This document shows positions 41,720 to 50,859 of a DNA stretch of 58,386 nt, piece after piece. Each line of letters begins with the position of its first letter. Positions within the stretch are counted from its first letter, which is position 1. Source of the stretch: Desertibaculum subflavum (GTDB taxonomy: Bacteria; Pseudomonadota; Alphaproteobacteria; Ferrovibrionales; Ferrovibrionaceae); assembly GCA_003576705.1 (NCBI GenBank), contig QOZS01000038.1, positions 1 to 58,386 of the forward strand, in the 5' to 3' direction. Under the pieces are notes generated by a model, which had not been told where the DNA came from, searched no databases, and worked only from the letters and a program-made list of their open reading frames with translations. A program made the position numbers and the translations under genes.

Positions 41720-42327
41720 CGCAGATGCGCGCGAGCGGCACGCAGGGCTATGGCGAGGCGGCGGCAGTCCTGACCGAGGAGTACGAGAAGCTCGATTTCG
41801 CCAGGGTGCATCGCGACACTCTGCATCTCTTTCCGCAATCGCCCTGCCGTGTACTGGACATCGGCGCCGGCACCGGCCGCGACGCGGCGGCACTGTCGCG
41901 CCTCGGCCATCGGGTCACGGCTGTGGAACCCACCGCGGAGTTGCGCAGCTTCGGCGAGCGCGCGCATGCCGATTGCGCGATCGCCTGGCTCGACGACGGA
42001 CTGCCCGACCTGCCGCGCCTGACGGCATTGAACCTGGAATACGACCTGATCCTGCTGACCGCGGTGTGGATGCATCTCGACGCAACAGAGCGTGCCCGTG
42101 CCATGCCGCTTGTCGCCGCGCGGGTCGCGCCCGGCGGGCTCGTCGTCATGTCGCTGCGGCACGGGCCGGTGCCGCCGGGGCGGCGCATGTTCGAGGTTAC
42201 GGGCGACGAGACCGCCGGGTTGGCGGCTGCCTGCGGGCTCCGCCTCGTCCACCGCGGCGCGCGTGACGACATGCGCGGCCGCGCCGGCGTGCACTGGACC
42301 TATCTCGGCTTCGCCCGGCCGGCGTGA
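41716..42327 (+). CDS. Class I SAM-dependent methyltransferase
   Basis: A 203-residue methyltransferase. The SAM-binding motif I is VLDIGAGTGRDAAAL (about 45-59), the acidic end of strand 2 is VTAVEPTAELR, and YDLILLTAVWMHLD marks motif post-II/III. The start is GTG at 41716, overlapping the pcaB stop by 4 nt; an ATG 9 nt later is an alternative. Translational coupling to pcaB is odd because the pathway needs no methylation. An aromatic O-methyl acceptor is possible but unproven. Confidence 0.87.
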   Translation: MTQMRASGTQGYGEAAAVLTEEYEKLDFARVHRDTLHLFPQSPCRVLDIGAGTGRDAAALSRLGHRVTAVEPTAELRSFGERAHADCAIAWLDDGLPDLPRLTALNLEYDLILLTAVWMHLDATERARAMPLVAARVAPGGLVVMSLRHGPVPPGRRMFEVTGDETAGLAAACGLRLVHRGARDDMRGRAGVHWTYLGFARPA

Positions 42328-42374
42328 TCGCCCTGCCGGCGACCTCCTGCGCCCGACCAAAAAGATATATTGCA

Positions 42375-42387
42375 AATGCCTCGCATT
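42375..42387 (+). promoter_or_regulatory. Palindrome AATGC-CTC-GCATT upstream of the DUF2817 gene
   Basis: A 5-3-5 inverted repeat in an AT-richer patch (GATATATTGCAAATGCC...). A closely related palindrome (AATGC-GAAT-GCATT) lies at 43771-43784 before the CxxC protein gene. It may be a binding site for a shared regulator, possibly of the Fur superfamily. Confidence 0.35.
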
Positions 42388-42471
42388 AACGGTACACCAG
42401 CAGTCGTCCGGCACCCCGACCCTGTCGGACACAACGCTCTCTGGGCACCCTCCTGCCTGCGGAGCAATCGA

Positions 42472-42506
42472 GGGAGGCCGCCAGCCTCGACCCCTGGCGG
42501 CCTCCC
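42472..42506 (+). terminator. Terminator-like hairpin after the pca/methyltransferase genes
   Basis: GGGAGGCCGCCAG (42472-42484) and CTGGCGGCCTCCC (42494-42506) form a perfect 13-bp stem with a 9-nt loop, followed by GAATTTT. The AATTTT tail is short but the stem is very strong. Confidence 0.7.
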
Positions 42507-42612
42507 GAATTTTCCGGCTCTGCCATACGGCCTATGCGGCAGTGCGCATCATGCGCTTCGCGACGCTCGCCTGTACTGTGCCGGCACGGTGAGGTGAGCG
42601 GCCGGAGGGGGC

Positions 42613-43695
42613 ATGTCCGCAGTCAGTTGCTTTTCCAAAGACTATGCCGAGGCGCGACGGAAATTCCGCGCCGCAGCGGCGAAGGCAGGGGCCATCCTGA
42701 AATCCTATCCGCATCCGGAAAAGGGGCCGGGCGGGGAGGATCTGGCAACGGATGTCGCCCGGATCGGTTCGCCGAGCGCCAAGCGCGTATTGCTGATCCA
42801 ATCGGCAACGCACGGCGTCGAAGGATTCTGCGGATCGGGCGCGCAGATCGCCTGGCTGCGCGGCGGCGATTGGAAGCGGCTGCCCAAGGGTGTCGCCGTG
42901 GTGCTGGTGCATGCGATCAACCCGTTCGGCTTCGCCTGGGTGCGCCGCGTGACCCAGGAGAACGTCGACCTGAACCGCAACTTCCCCGACTTCCGCGCAC
43001 TGCCCAAGCGGCCCGCTTACGGCGAAATCCAACCCTTTATCTTTCCCGAGCGGTGGGACGAGGCCTCGAGCGCGGCGCGACGTAAGGCGTTTGGCGCCTT
43101 CGTGGCCAAGCACGGCGCCATGGCGCTGCAGGAGGCGATCTCGGGTGGCCAGTACGGCCATGCGGACGGCATCTTCTATGGCGGGCATGAGCCGACATGG
43201 TCGCACCGCACCTTCAAGGAGATCGTCGCGCGCTATTTGAGCAAGGCGCGCCACGTCGCCTTCGTCGATCTGCATACCGGCCTCGGGCCCTACGGGCATG
43301 GCGAGCTGATCTCCATGGGCTGGCCGGGTATCGGCCAGTACGACCGCAATTGCGCCTGGTACGGTCAGGCCGTCACCTCGCCGGAGGCCGGCAGCTCGAC
43401 CTCGGCCAAGCTGGTGGGCCTGATGGAACAGGCTTTGGCCAAGATGCTGCCGGACACGACGGTCACCTCCGTCGCGATCGAATACGGGACCTTTCCGACC
43501 GAAGAGGTGCTGGAAAGCCTGATGGCGGACAATTGGCTGCATCTGCGGGGCGACCTCGCCTCGCCGCTCGGCCGGGCCATCAAGGCGCGCATCCGGCGTG
43601 CCTTCTATCCCGACGAGGATGACTGGAAGGAACTGGTGGCGCTGAAGGCGCGGCTGGTCTTCCGCCGGGCCGCTGCCGGGCTCGCCGCCTCGTAG
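42613..43695 (+). CDS. DUF2817 family protein (M14-like zinc peptidase fold)
   Basis: A 360-residue putative zinc carboxypeptidase-like protein of the DUF2817 family. Metal ligands H67 and E70 (SATHGVEGFCGS), the NVDLNRNFPDF motif (118-127), the third histidine in FVDLHTGLGPYG and the catalytic glutamate region AIEYGTFPTEE are present, so an active peptidase or amidase is likely. No signal peptide is visible. It lies after a strong hairpin and has an independent upstream region with a palindrome. The substrate is unknown. Confidence 0.9.
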   Translation: MSAVSCFSKDYAEARRKFRAAAAKAGAILKSYPHPEKGPGGEDLATDVARIGSPSAKRVLLIQSATHGVEGFCGSGAQIAWLRGGDWKRLPKGVAVVLVHAINPFGFAWVRRVTQENVDLNRNFPDFRALPKRPAYGEIQPFIFPERWDEASSAARRKAFGAFVAKHGAMALQEAISGGQYGHADGIFYGGHEPTWSHRTFKEIVARYLSKARHVAFVDLHTGLGPYGHGELISMGWPGIGQYDRNCAWYGQAVTSPEAGSSTSAKLVGLMEQALAKMLPDTTVTSVAIEYGTFPTEEVLESLMADNWLHLRGDLASPLGRAIKARIRRAFYPDEDDWKELVALKARLVFRRAAAGLAAS

Positions 43696-43770
43696 CCCGC
43701 CTGAAGAAGGACCCGCCGCCATTGGTGGGCGGCGGGCCGCCAAGTGGAGCATCACGAGCCCGCCGACAAT

Positions 43771-43811
43771 AATGCGAATGCATTGCAATAACAACTAGCT
43801 TCGCCTATCCT
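43771..43811 (+). promoter_or_regulatory. Candidate promoter with overlapping palindrome before the CxxC gene
   Basis: TTGCAA (43783-43788) and TATCCT (43806-43811) are 17 nt apart. The -35 box overlaps the palindrome AATGC-GAAT-GCATT (43771-43784), a layout expected of a repressor site. The regulator is not known; a Fur-superfamily protein is one option. Confidence 0.4.
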
Positions 43812-43835
43812 CGTCGAGCCGACAGAGGAGGCGAC

Positions 43836-44330
43836 ATGGCATCCGACGCCGATACCGATCTATGCCCTGGCGGGCCATCGTTCCGCGCCCAGCGCTTCGC
43901 GGCGCAATTCGCCATCTGGGCGACGCGCATCTGGGTCGCGGCCGTAAAGCGCCACGAGAGCCCGTCGCCGATGCTGGATCAGGCCTTTGCCGCCGCCGGT
44001 GCCGCCCCGGCGCTGCCGCATCTGCACGGCCTGCTGCGCACCTTGGCGACGGCAGCGTCCCGGCAGATCGACATCCGCTGTCCCAATTGCACCTCCGTCA
44101 GTCCTGACGAGGCCGCGCTGATTCAATTGATCGACGCGTTTCAACGCGGCGCCTTCGGCGAGGCGGCAATGCTGCTGAGCGACTGGCTGCCGCCGGCGGC
44201 GGTGCGGCTCGCGATCGATCAGGCGAGTGCCCTGGCCGCCGCCCTGGCTGAAGCCGATCTCGGCATGAGCATGCGGGATGCATCGACGGCGCGCGCCGGC
44301 GGCGCTCCTGCCGCGTTGCGGCTGCACTAG
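43836..44330 (+). CDS. Hypothetical protein with a CPNC motif
   Basis: A 164-residue protein of unknown function. Residues 18-40 are amphipathic and aromatic (RFAAQFAIWATRIWVAAVKR). A single CxxC pair, C82 and C85 (DIRCPNCTSVSPDEA), could bind zinc or iron-sulfur with another partner or act in redox. The last 40 residues look like poorly conserved tail. A good GAGGAGG ribosome site lies upstream, and a promoter candidate overlaps a palindrome. I recall similar proteins only as uncharacterised. The setting gives no clear functional clue. Confidence 0.75.
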   Translation: MASDADTDLCPGGPSFRAQRFAAQFAIWATRIWVAAVKRHESPSPMLDQAFAAAGAAPALPHLHGLLRTLATAASRQIDIRCPNCTSVSPDEAALIQLIDAFQRGAFGEAAMLLSDWLPPAAVRLAIDQASALAAALAEADLGMSMRDASTARAGGAPAALRLH

Positions 44331-44375
44331 CTGCGAGCGGTTGCAACGTCCCTGTAACGGTGCCTCGCCGCGAAA

Positions 44376-44387
44376 ATTGTTGACAAT
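44376..44387 (+). promoter_or_regulatory. Candidate GntR operator, ATTGT-TG-ACAAT
   Basis: A perfect 5-2-5 inverted repeat 77 nt before the GntR start, resembling the TTGT...ACAA half-sites bound by FCD-type GntR proteins. It also contains TTGACA (44380-44385), a perfect -35 box, though a clear -10 is not seen. Confidence 0.4.
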
Positions 44388-44463
44388 CTACAGGCCGCCG
44401 TTGTTCGCTCCCTGAATGCGGGGAGGACGAGTTCCGGACCGTGCAGAAGCACGGACGGGTACC

Positions 44464-45273
44464 ATGGCGGCAACGCGCGACAGGCGCGACAGCTGCTGGC
44501 TGGAGAACGGCCAGGCGCGCGCCGCGCCGGAAGTGCGCCGATCGCCGCTGCCCACTCAGATTGCCGATCATCTGGGCCACCTGATCCTGCGCGGCGAGTA
44601 TCGCCCGGGCGAGCGCCTCAAGGAAATGGAGGTCGCCGCCAGCTACCAGGTCAGCCGCGGGCCGGTGCGCGAAGCCTTTCGCTTGCTGGAGCGGCGCGGC
44701 CTGGTCGAGGTCGTGCCGCGGCACGGCGCCCGCATCTGCACCCTCGATATCGGCGAAGTGCACGACGTCTTCTCCGTGCGCGCCGTTCTGTTCGGACTCG
44801 CCGCGCGCGGGGCCGCGGCGGCGGCCGATCCGGCCGCGCTGGCCCGGCTCGAGCGGCTGGTCGAGATACTCGAGGAATCGGCGCGCAGCATGGCCATTCC
44901 GCCGATCCAGCACGCGATGTATGCGGGCGAGGCGCAGTTCGTGATCGCCCGCGCCAGCGGCAACGCCCTGCTGCTGCGCATGCTGGACGAGGTAAACGGC
45001 CGTGCGCTCTGGCGCATGATCTGGAACGAGCGGCCGCTCGATTTCGAGCGGCGCGCGCGGCGGCGGCAATCGGCCGGGTTCTGGCGCCGGCTGCTCCGCG
45101 CCTTGAGCGCGCGCGACGGCGAGCGCGCCGAACGGACCGCCAGGGCGCTGCTCGAGGCCTCGCGCGACCACACTCTGGCCGCCCTGCGCCGCCTCGACCG
45201 GCTGCCCTCGGACAGGCGCCTCCGCGCCGGCACGGAAACGCCGGCGCCGCCGCATATGGGCGGAGGCAGCTGA
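44464..45273 (+). CDS. GntR family regulator (FadR/FCD type)
   Basis: A 269-residue regulator. The winged helix-turn-helix is at about residues 29-95 (LPTQIADHLGHLILRGEYRP, then VSRGPVREAFRLLERRGLV). The helical FCD ligand domain follows (VHDVFSVRAVLFGLAARGAA to about 245). The ATG at 44464 is preferred over an in-frame start 48 nt upstream that adds no domain. It lies 3 nt before the peptide-transporter permease gene and most likely controls that operon in response to a carboxylate or peptide-derived ligand. Confidence 0.9.
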   Translation: MAATRDRRDSCWLENGQARAAPEVRRSPLPTQIADHLGHLILRGEYRPGERLKEMEVAASYQVSRGPVREAFRLLERRGLVEVVPRHGARICTLDIGEVHDVFSVRAVLFGLAARGAAAAADPAALARLERLVEILEESARSMAIPPIQHAMYAGEAQFVIARASGNALLLRMLDEVNGRALWRMIWNERPLDFERRARRRQSAGFWRRLLRALSARDGERAERTARALLEASRDHTLAALRRLDRLPSDRRLRAGTETPAPPHMGGGS

Positions 45274-45276
45274 GAG

Positions 45277-46233
45277 ATGCAGGCCTATATCGTCCGCCGG
45301 CTTCTCGCCCTGATCCCCACTCTCTTCTTTGCCAGCGTCATCGTTTTCGTGGTGGTCCGCCTGATCCCCGGCGACATCATCGACTTGATGCTGTCGCAGA
45401 ACGACGTCAGCGCCAGCAGGATGGACCGGCAATCGCTCGAGCAGGCGCTCGGGCTGGACCAGCCGATGCACGTCCAGTATGTGCGCTGGATCTCGGCCAT
45501 CCTGCTGCACGGCGATTTTGGCAAGTCGCTGTGGCAGTCGACGCCGGTGGCGGAGCACCTTGTCGCCCGCCTGCCGATCACGCTCGAGCTGGGCCTGCTC
45601 GCCTTCATCGTGGCGCTGATCGTGGCACTGCCGATCGGCATCTATTCGGCGGTCCGGCAGGACACGGCCGGCGACTATATCGGCCGCTCGTTCTCCATCC
45701 TGATGCTGGCGATCCCGAACTTCTGGCTCGGCACGATCGTCGTGGTGTTTCCCGCGATCTGGTGGGGCTGGTCGCCGGAAGTGCGCTATGTGCCCTTCAC
45801 CCAGAACCCGCTGCAGAATCTGAGCCAGATGTTCCTGCCGGCGATCATCCTCGGCACGTCGCTCTCGGCGGTCACCATGCGACTGATGCGGACGACCGTG
45901 CTTGAAGTGCTGCGCCAGGACTATGTGCGGACCGCCTGGGCCAAGGGCCTGAGCGAGCGTGTGATCGTGGTCCGGCACGTGCTGAAGAACGCGCTGATCC
46001 CGGTGGTTACCCTGATCGGGCTGCAGGCGGCGATCCTGATCGGCGGCGCGGTCATCATCGAGCAGATCTTCGTCATTCCCGGCATGGGCCTGCTGCTGCT
46101 CGAGGCGGTGAGCCAGCGCGACTATCCGATCATCACCGGCGTGTTCCTGGTCGTCGGCGTCGCCGTCGTGCTGATCAACCTGCTGGTCGACCTTTCCTAT
46201 GGCCTGCTCGATCCGAAGGTGAGGCTCGGATGA
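45277..46233 (+). CDS. Peptide-type ABC transporter permease (DppB-like)
   Basis: A 318-residue permease with six helices. The N-terminus YIVRRLLALIPTLFFASVIV and the loop VRTAWAKGLSERVIVVRHVL (EAA-type coupling helix) are typical of DppB/OppB. It overlaps the DppC-like gene by 4 nt and follows the GntR gene by 3 nt. With the four genes after it, it imports a peptide or related compound. Confidence 0.93.
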   Translation: MQAYIVRRLLALIPTLFFASVIVFVVVRLIPGDIIDLMLSQNDVSASRMDRQSLEQALGLDQPMHVQYVRWISAILLHGDFGKSLWQSTPVAEHLVARLPITLELGLLAFIVALIVALPIGIYSAVRQDTAGDYIGRSFSILMLAIPNFWLGTIVVVFPAIWWGWSPEVRYVPFTQNPLQNLSQMFLPAIILGTSLSAVTMRLMRTTVLEVLRQDYVRTAWAKGLSERVIVVRHVLKNALIPVVTLIGLQAAILIGGAVIIEQIFVIPGMGLLLLEAVSQRDYPIITGVFLVVGVAVVLINLLVDLSYGLLDPKVRLG

Positions 46234-47123
46234 CCGCGATCACCGAAGCCACGGTCGGGCGGCGCGAACGCGGCCCCTTTATCGGCTTCGCGATCCGGCT
46301 GTTCCGCGACAAGCCGCTGGGTGCGGCCGGTTGCGTCATCTTCCTGCTGTTCCTGTTCTGTGGGCTGTTCGCCGACGTGCTGGCGCCGCAGACCATCAAC
46401 CAGATCAGCCCGATCAACCGGCTGAAGGCGCCGTCGCTGCAATTCCCGTTCGGCACCGACAATCTCGGGCGCGACATGTTCTCGCGCATCCTGTACGGCG
46501 CCCAACTCTCCGTCATCATCGGCTTCTGCGCCGCCGGGCTTGCGACCGTGATCTCGGTCGTGCTCGGCATCGTCACCGGCTATCTCGGCGGCAAGGTCGA
46601 CATGGTGGCGCAGCGCTTCGTCGACGCCTGGATGAGCTTTCCGGACCTGGTGATCCTGATCGTCGTGGTGTCGGTGGTCGGGCCCGGCATGTGGCAGGTC
46701 ATTGTCATTCTGGGCTTCCTCTACGGCATCGCCGGATCGCGCATCATCCGCGGCGCCGTGATCTCGGTGCGCGAGAACATGTATGTGCATGCCGCACAGT
46801 CGATCGGCGCGACCACCCCGCGCATCCTGCTGCGCCACATCCTGCCCAATGTCATGCCGCCGGTGATCGTGCTGTTCACCACCCGCGTCGGCGCGGTGAT
46901 CCTGGCGGAATCCGGCCTGTCGTTCCTTGGCCTCGGCGTGCCGCCGCCGGCGCCGACCTGGGGTGGCATGCTTTCCGGGGCCGGGCGCAGCTTCATGTAT
47001 CTCGCGCCGTGGCTGGCGTTGGCGCCCGGCATCTGCCTGACCCTGGTGGTCTACGGCATCAACGTGTTCGGCGATGCGCTGCGCGACCTGCTGGATCCGC
47101 GCATGCGCGGCAGCGGCAAGTAG
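46230..47123 (+). CDS. Peptide-type ABC transporter permease (DppC-like)
   Basis: A 297-residue permease with six helices. FPFGTDNLGRDMFSRILYGA and the coupling helix HAAQSIGATTPRILLRHILP are typical of DppC/OppC. The ATG overlaps the DppB-like stop by 4 nt. It precedes the binding-protein gene by 47 nt. Confidence 0.93.
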   Translation: MTAITEATVGRRERGPFIGFAIRLFRDKPLGAAGCVIFLLFLFCGLFADVLAPQTINQISPINRLKAPSLQFPFGTDNLGRDMFSRILYGAQLSVIIGFCAAGLATVISVVLGIVTGYLGGKVDMVAQRFVDAWMSFPDLVILIVVVSVVGPGMWQVIVILGFLYGIAGSRIIRGAVISVRENMYVHAAQSIGATTPRILLRHILPNVMPPVIVLFTTRVGAVILAESGLSFLGLGVPPPAPTWGGMLSGAGRSFMYLAPWLALAPGICLTLVVYGINVFGDALRDLLDPRMRGSGK

Positions 47124-47170
47124 GAGACTTCGCGGCAAGACAACAAGCAGACGAGGCAGAGGAGGAAGAC

Positions 47171-48865
47171 ATGAGGCACACGTTCAAACGGAGCCTGCTC
47201 GCCGCCATTGCGGCAGGCTCGCTGCTCACCGGCGCCGCTGTCGCCCAGGAGCAGCCGAAATACGGCGGGACGCTGGAGATCGGCACCGTCTACGTGACGC
47301 TCTCGGCGCTGTCCTGGGACCCCTATGACTGGAACTGGAAACTGAACCACGATACCGGCCAGTTCTACGAGCAGCTCTTCGCCGCCGATCTCAGCAAGGC
47401 GAAGAAGAGCGGCGGCGCGCATCCCTTTGTCGCCGATGCCTGGCTGCCGTCGAGCGCCATCCGGGGCGAGCTGGCGGAGAAGTGGGAATGGCAGGAGAAC
47501 CCGCTGGCGGTGGTGATCACGCTGCGCAAGGGCATCATGTTCCCGGAGAAGCCCGGCGTCATGCCTTCGCGCGAGCTGGTGGCCGATGACGTCGTGTTCA
47601 GCTTCGACCGGCTGAATTCCAGCCCGAAGAAGATCAAGGAGTATTTCGACCACATCGAGAAGGTCTACGCCAAGGACAAGCACACCGTCGTCTTCCAGTT
47701 CAAGACCTTCCATGCCGAATGGGACTATCGCTTCGGGTGGGGCTATTTCTCGCCGATCATTCCGAAGGAAGTGGTCGATGCCGGCGCGACCAACTGGAAG
47801 AATGTGAACGGCACCGGGCCGTTCCAGCTGACCGATTTCGTGCAGGGCAATTCGAACACCTACAGCAAGAATCCGATCTACTGGGACAAGGAAAAGATCG
47901 GCGGCCAGGAATACAAGCTGCCTTTCGTCGACAAGGTGGTGTACCGCACCATCAAGGACGAGGCGACCTTCATCACCGCGCTGCGCACCGGCAAGCTCGA
48001 CATGCTGGAGGCGATCCGCTGGCAGAACGTGGAGAGCCTGAAGAAGAGCGCGCCGCAGCTGAAGTGGAATCGCTGGCTCAACATGTCCGGCACATTCCTG
48101 TCGATGGCGGTGAACGAGAAGCCGTTCGACGACGTCCGCGTGCGCCGTGCGCTCAACATGGCGGTGAACAAGAAGGAGATCGTCGAGGCCTACTATAACG
48201 GCAATGCCGAGCTCTTCGCCTATCCGCAGCATCCCGACTATCACGGCTATTTCGAGCCGCTGGAGAAGATGCCGGCCTCGGTGCAGGAGCTGTTCACCTA
48301 CAACCCGAAGAAGGCGAAGGAGCTGCTGAAGGAGGCGGGCCACCCCAACGGCTTCAGCTTCAAGGTCCAGGTCTGCTCCTGCAATCCTGACCATATGGAG
48401 CTCTTGCCGCTGGTCGCCGGCTATCTCGAGCAGGTCGGCGTGAAGCTCGAGATCCAGCCGATGGAGTACGGCGCCTTCCTCTCCGCCATGACCTCGCGGA
48501 AAATGACGCCCGGCTATTTCATGAACAACGGGCATACCAACCCGACGACGACGATCCGCAAGAGCTTCGCTACCGGCCAGACCTGGAATCCCTCCGGCTA
48601 TTCGGATGCCAAGCTCGACGCGAAGATCAACGTCGCCTACCAGACCCGCGACGAGGAGAAGCGCCAGGAACTGCTGCGCGAGATGACGATCGAGATGCTG
48701 GACAAGGCGCCTTATGTCTGGCTGCCGACGCCGTACGTCTACACGGCGTGGTGGCCGTGGGTGAAGAACTACAATGGCGAACTGCGCGCCGGAGCGGTGC
48801 GCCCGGGCCCGATCTATGCCCGCATCTGGGTCGATCAGGAAATGAAGAAGAAGATGGGATACTGA
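47171..48865 (+). CDS. Peptide-type ABC transporter substrate-binding protein (family 5)
   Basis: A 564-residue periplasmic binding protein with a signal peptide (residues 1-25, ending GAAVA). It shows YGGTLEIGTVY, DDVVFSFDRLNSSP, a VNGTGPFQLTDFV segment and VRVRRALNMAVNKKEIVEA, all family-5 hallmarks. Unusual in having an aromatic-rich N-terminus (LSWDPYDWNWKLNHDTGQFY) and a CSCN motif. The ATG follows GGAGGAAGAC. It belongs to the complete transporter operon, in contrast to the orphan at 9458. Confidence 0.93.
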   Translation: MRHTFKRSLLAAIAAGSLLTGAAVAQEQPKYGGTLEIGTVYVTLSALSWDPYDWNWKLNHDTGQFYEQLFAADLSKAKKSGGAHPFVADAWLPSSAIRGELAEKWEWQENPLAVVITLRKGIMFPEKPGVMPSRELVADDVVFSFDRLNSSPKKIKEYFDHIEKVYAKDKHTVVFQFKTFHAEWDYRFGWGYFSPIIPKEVVDAGATNWKNVNGTGPFQLTDFVQGNSNTYSKNPIYWDKEKIGGQEYKLPFVDKVVYRTIKDEATFITALRTGKLDMLEAIRWQNVESLKKSAPQLKWNRWLNMSGTFLSMAVNEKPFDDVRVRRALNMAVNKKEIVEAYYNGNAELFAYPQHPDYHGYFEPLEKMPASVQELFTYNPKKAKELLKEAGHPNGFSFKVQVCSCNPDHMELLPLVAGYLEQVGVKLEIQPMEYGAFLSAMTSRKMTPGYFMNNGHTNPTTTIRKSFATGQTWNPSGYSDAKLDAKINVAYQTRDEEKRQELLREMTIEMLDKAPYVWLPTPYVYTAWWPWVKNYNGELRAGAVRPGPIYARIWVDQEMKKKMGY

Positions 48866-48884
48866 TGAACTAGGGCATCATTCG

Positions 48885-49842
48885 ATGCCGCTTCTCGAAG
48901 TCGACGGCCTGACCACGCGGTTCCGCACCGAGCGGGGCGTGGTCCAGGCCGTCGACAACGTCTCTTTCGACCTCGAGGAAGGGGAGACGCTCGCCATCGT
49001 CGGCGAGAGCGGGTCGGGCAAGAGCGTCACCGCCATGTCGGTGCTCGGCCTGATCCCGCGGCCGCCGGGCGAGATCACCGCGGGCCGCGTGATGTTCGAG
49101 GGCCGTGACCTGCTCGAACTCTCCGACGAGGAAATGCAGGAAGTCAGAGGCGACCGCATCGCCATGATCTTCCAGGAGCCGATGTCGTCGCTCAACCCGG
49201 CGCTCACCATCGGCCTGCAGGTGGGCGAGCCGCTCAATCGGCACCGCAAGATGTCCTGGACCGAGTCGCTCAAGGGGGCGGTCGGCCTGCTGCGCAAGGT
49301 GCAGATCCCGGACCCGGCGAGCCGGCTGCAGGCCTACCCGCACCAGTTCTCCGGTGGCATGCGCCAGCGCGTCATGATCGCCATGGCGTTGGCCTGCCAA
49401 CCCAAGCTGATCATTGCCGACGAGCCGACCACGGCGCTCGACGTCACGGTGCAGGCGCAGATCCTGGAGCTCCTGAAGAATCTTACCCGCGAATTCGGCT
49501 CGGCCATGATCCTGATCACGCACGATCTCGGCGTGGTGGCACGCTATGCCGATCGGGTCTGCGTGATGTATGCCGGGCGCATCGTGGAGAGCGGCACTGC
49601 GGCCGACATATACGGCGACCCGCGCCACCCCTACACGCTTGGCCTGATGGCCTCGATTCCGCGTCTCGATGAGGACACGCAGCGCCGCCTGGTGCCGATC
49701 GAGGGCCAGCCGCCGAACCTGGCCGCGCTGCCGCCCGGCTGCAGCTTCGCGCCGCGCTGCCGCTACGTCACCGACCGGTGCCGCAGCGAACGGCCGGCAC
49801 TCGAGGCCATCGCCGGTCGCCACATGAAGGCCTGCTTTGCCA

Positions 49843-49862
<20 letters not shown>
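48885..49862 (+). CDS. Peptide-type ABC transporter ATP-binding protein (DppD-like)
   Basis: A 325-residue ATPase. Walker A is GESGSGKS, the signature FSGGMRQRVMIAMAL and Walker B LIIADEPTTALD are present, followed by the oligopeptide-transporter C-terminal cysteine motif region (GCSFAPRCRYVTDRC), which in this family can ligate an iron-sulfur cluster. It overlaps the DppF-like gene by 20 nt. Confidence 0.93.
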
Positions 49863-50835
<973 letters not shown>

Positions 50836-50859
50836 CCGCATCGCGACCCCGGTGTCAGC

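Noticed and set aside
44098..45978. A 626-codon minus-strand open frame across GntR and the first permease
   Set aside because: Both plus-strand genes have clear domains and ribosome sites. The antisense product is low complexity.
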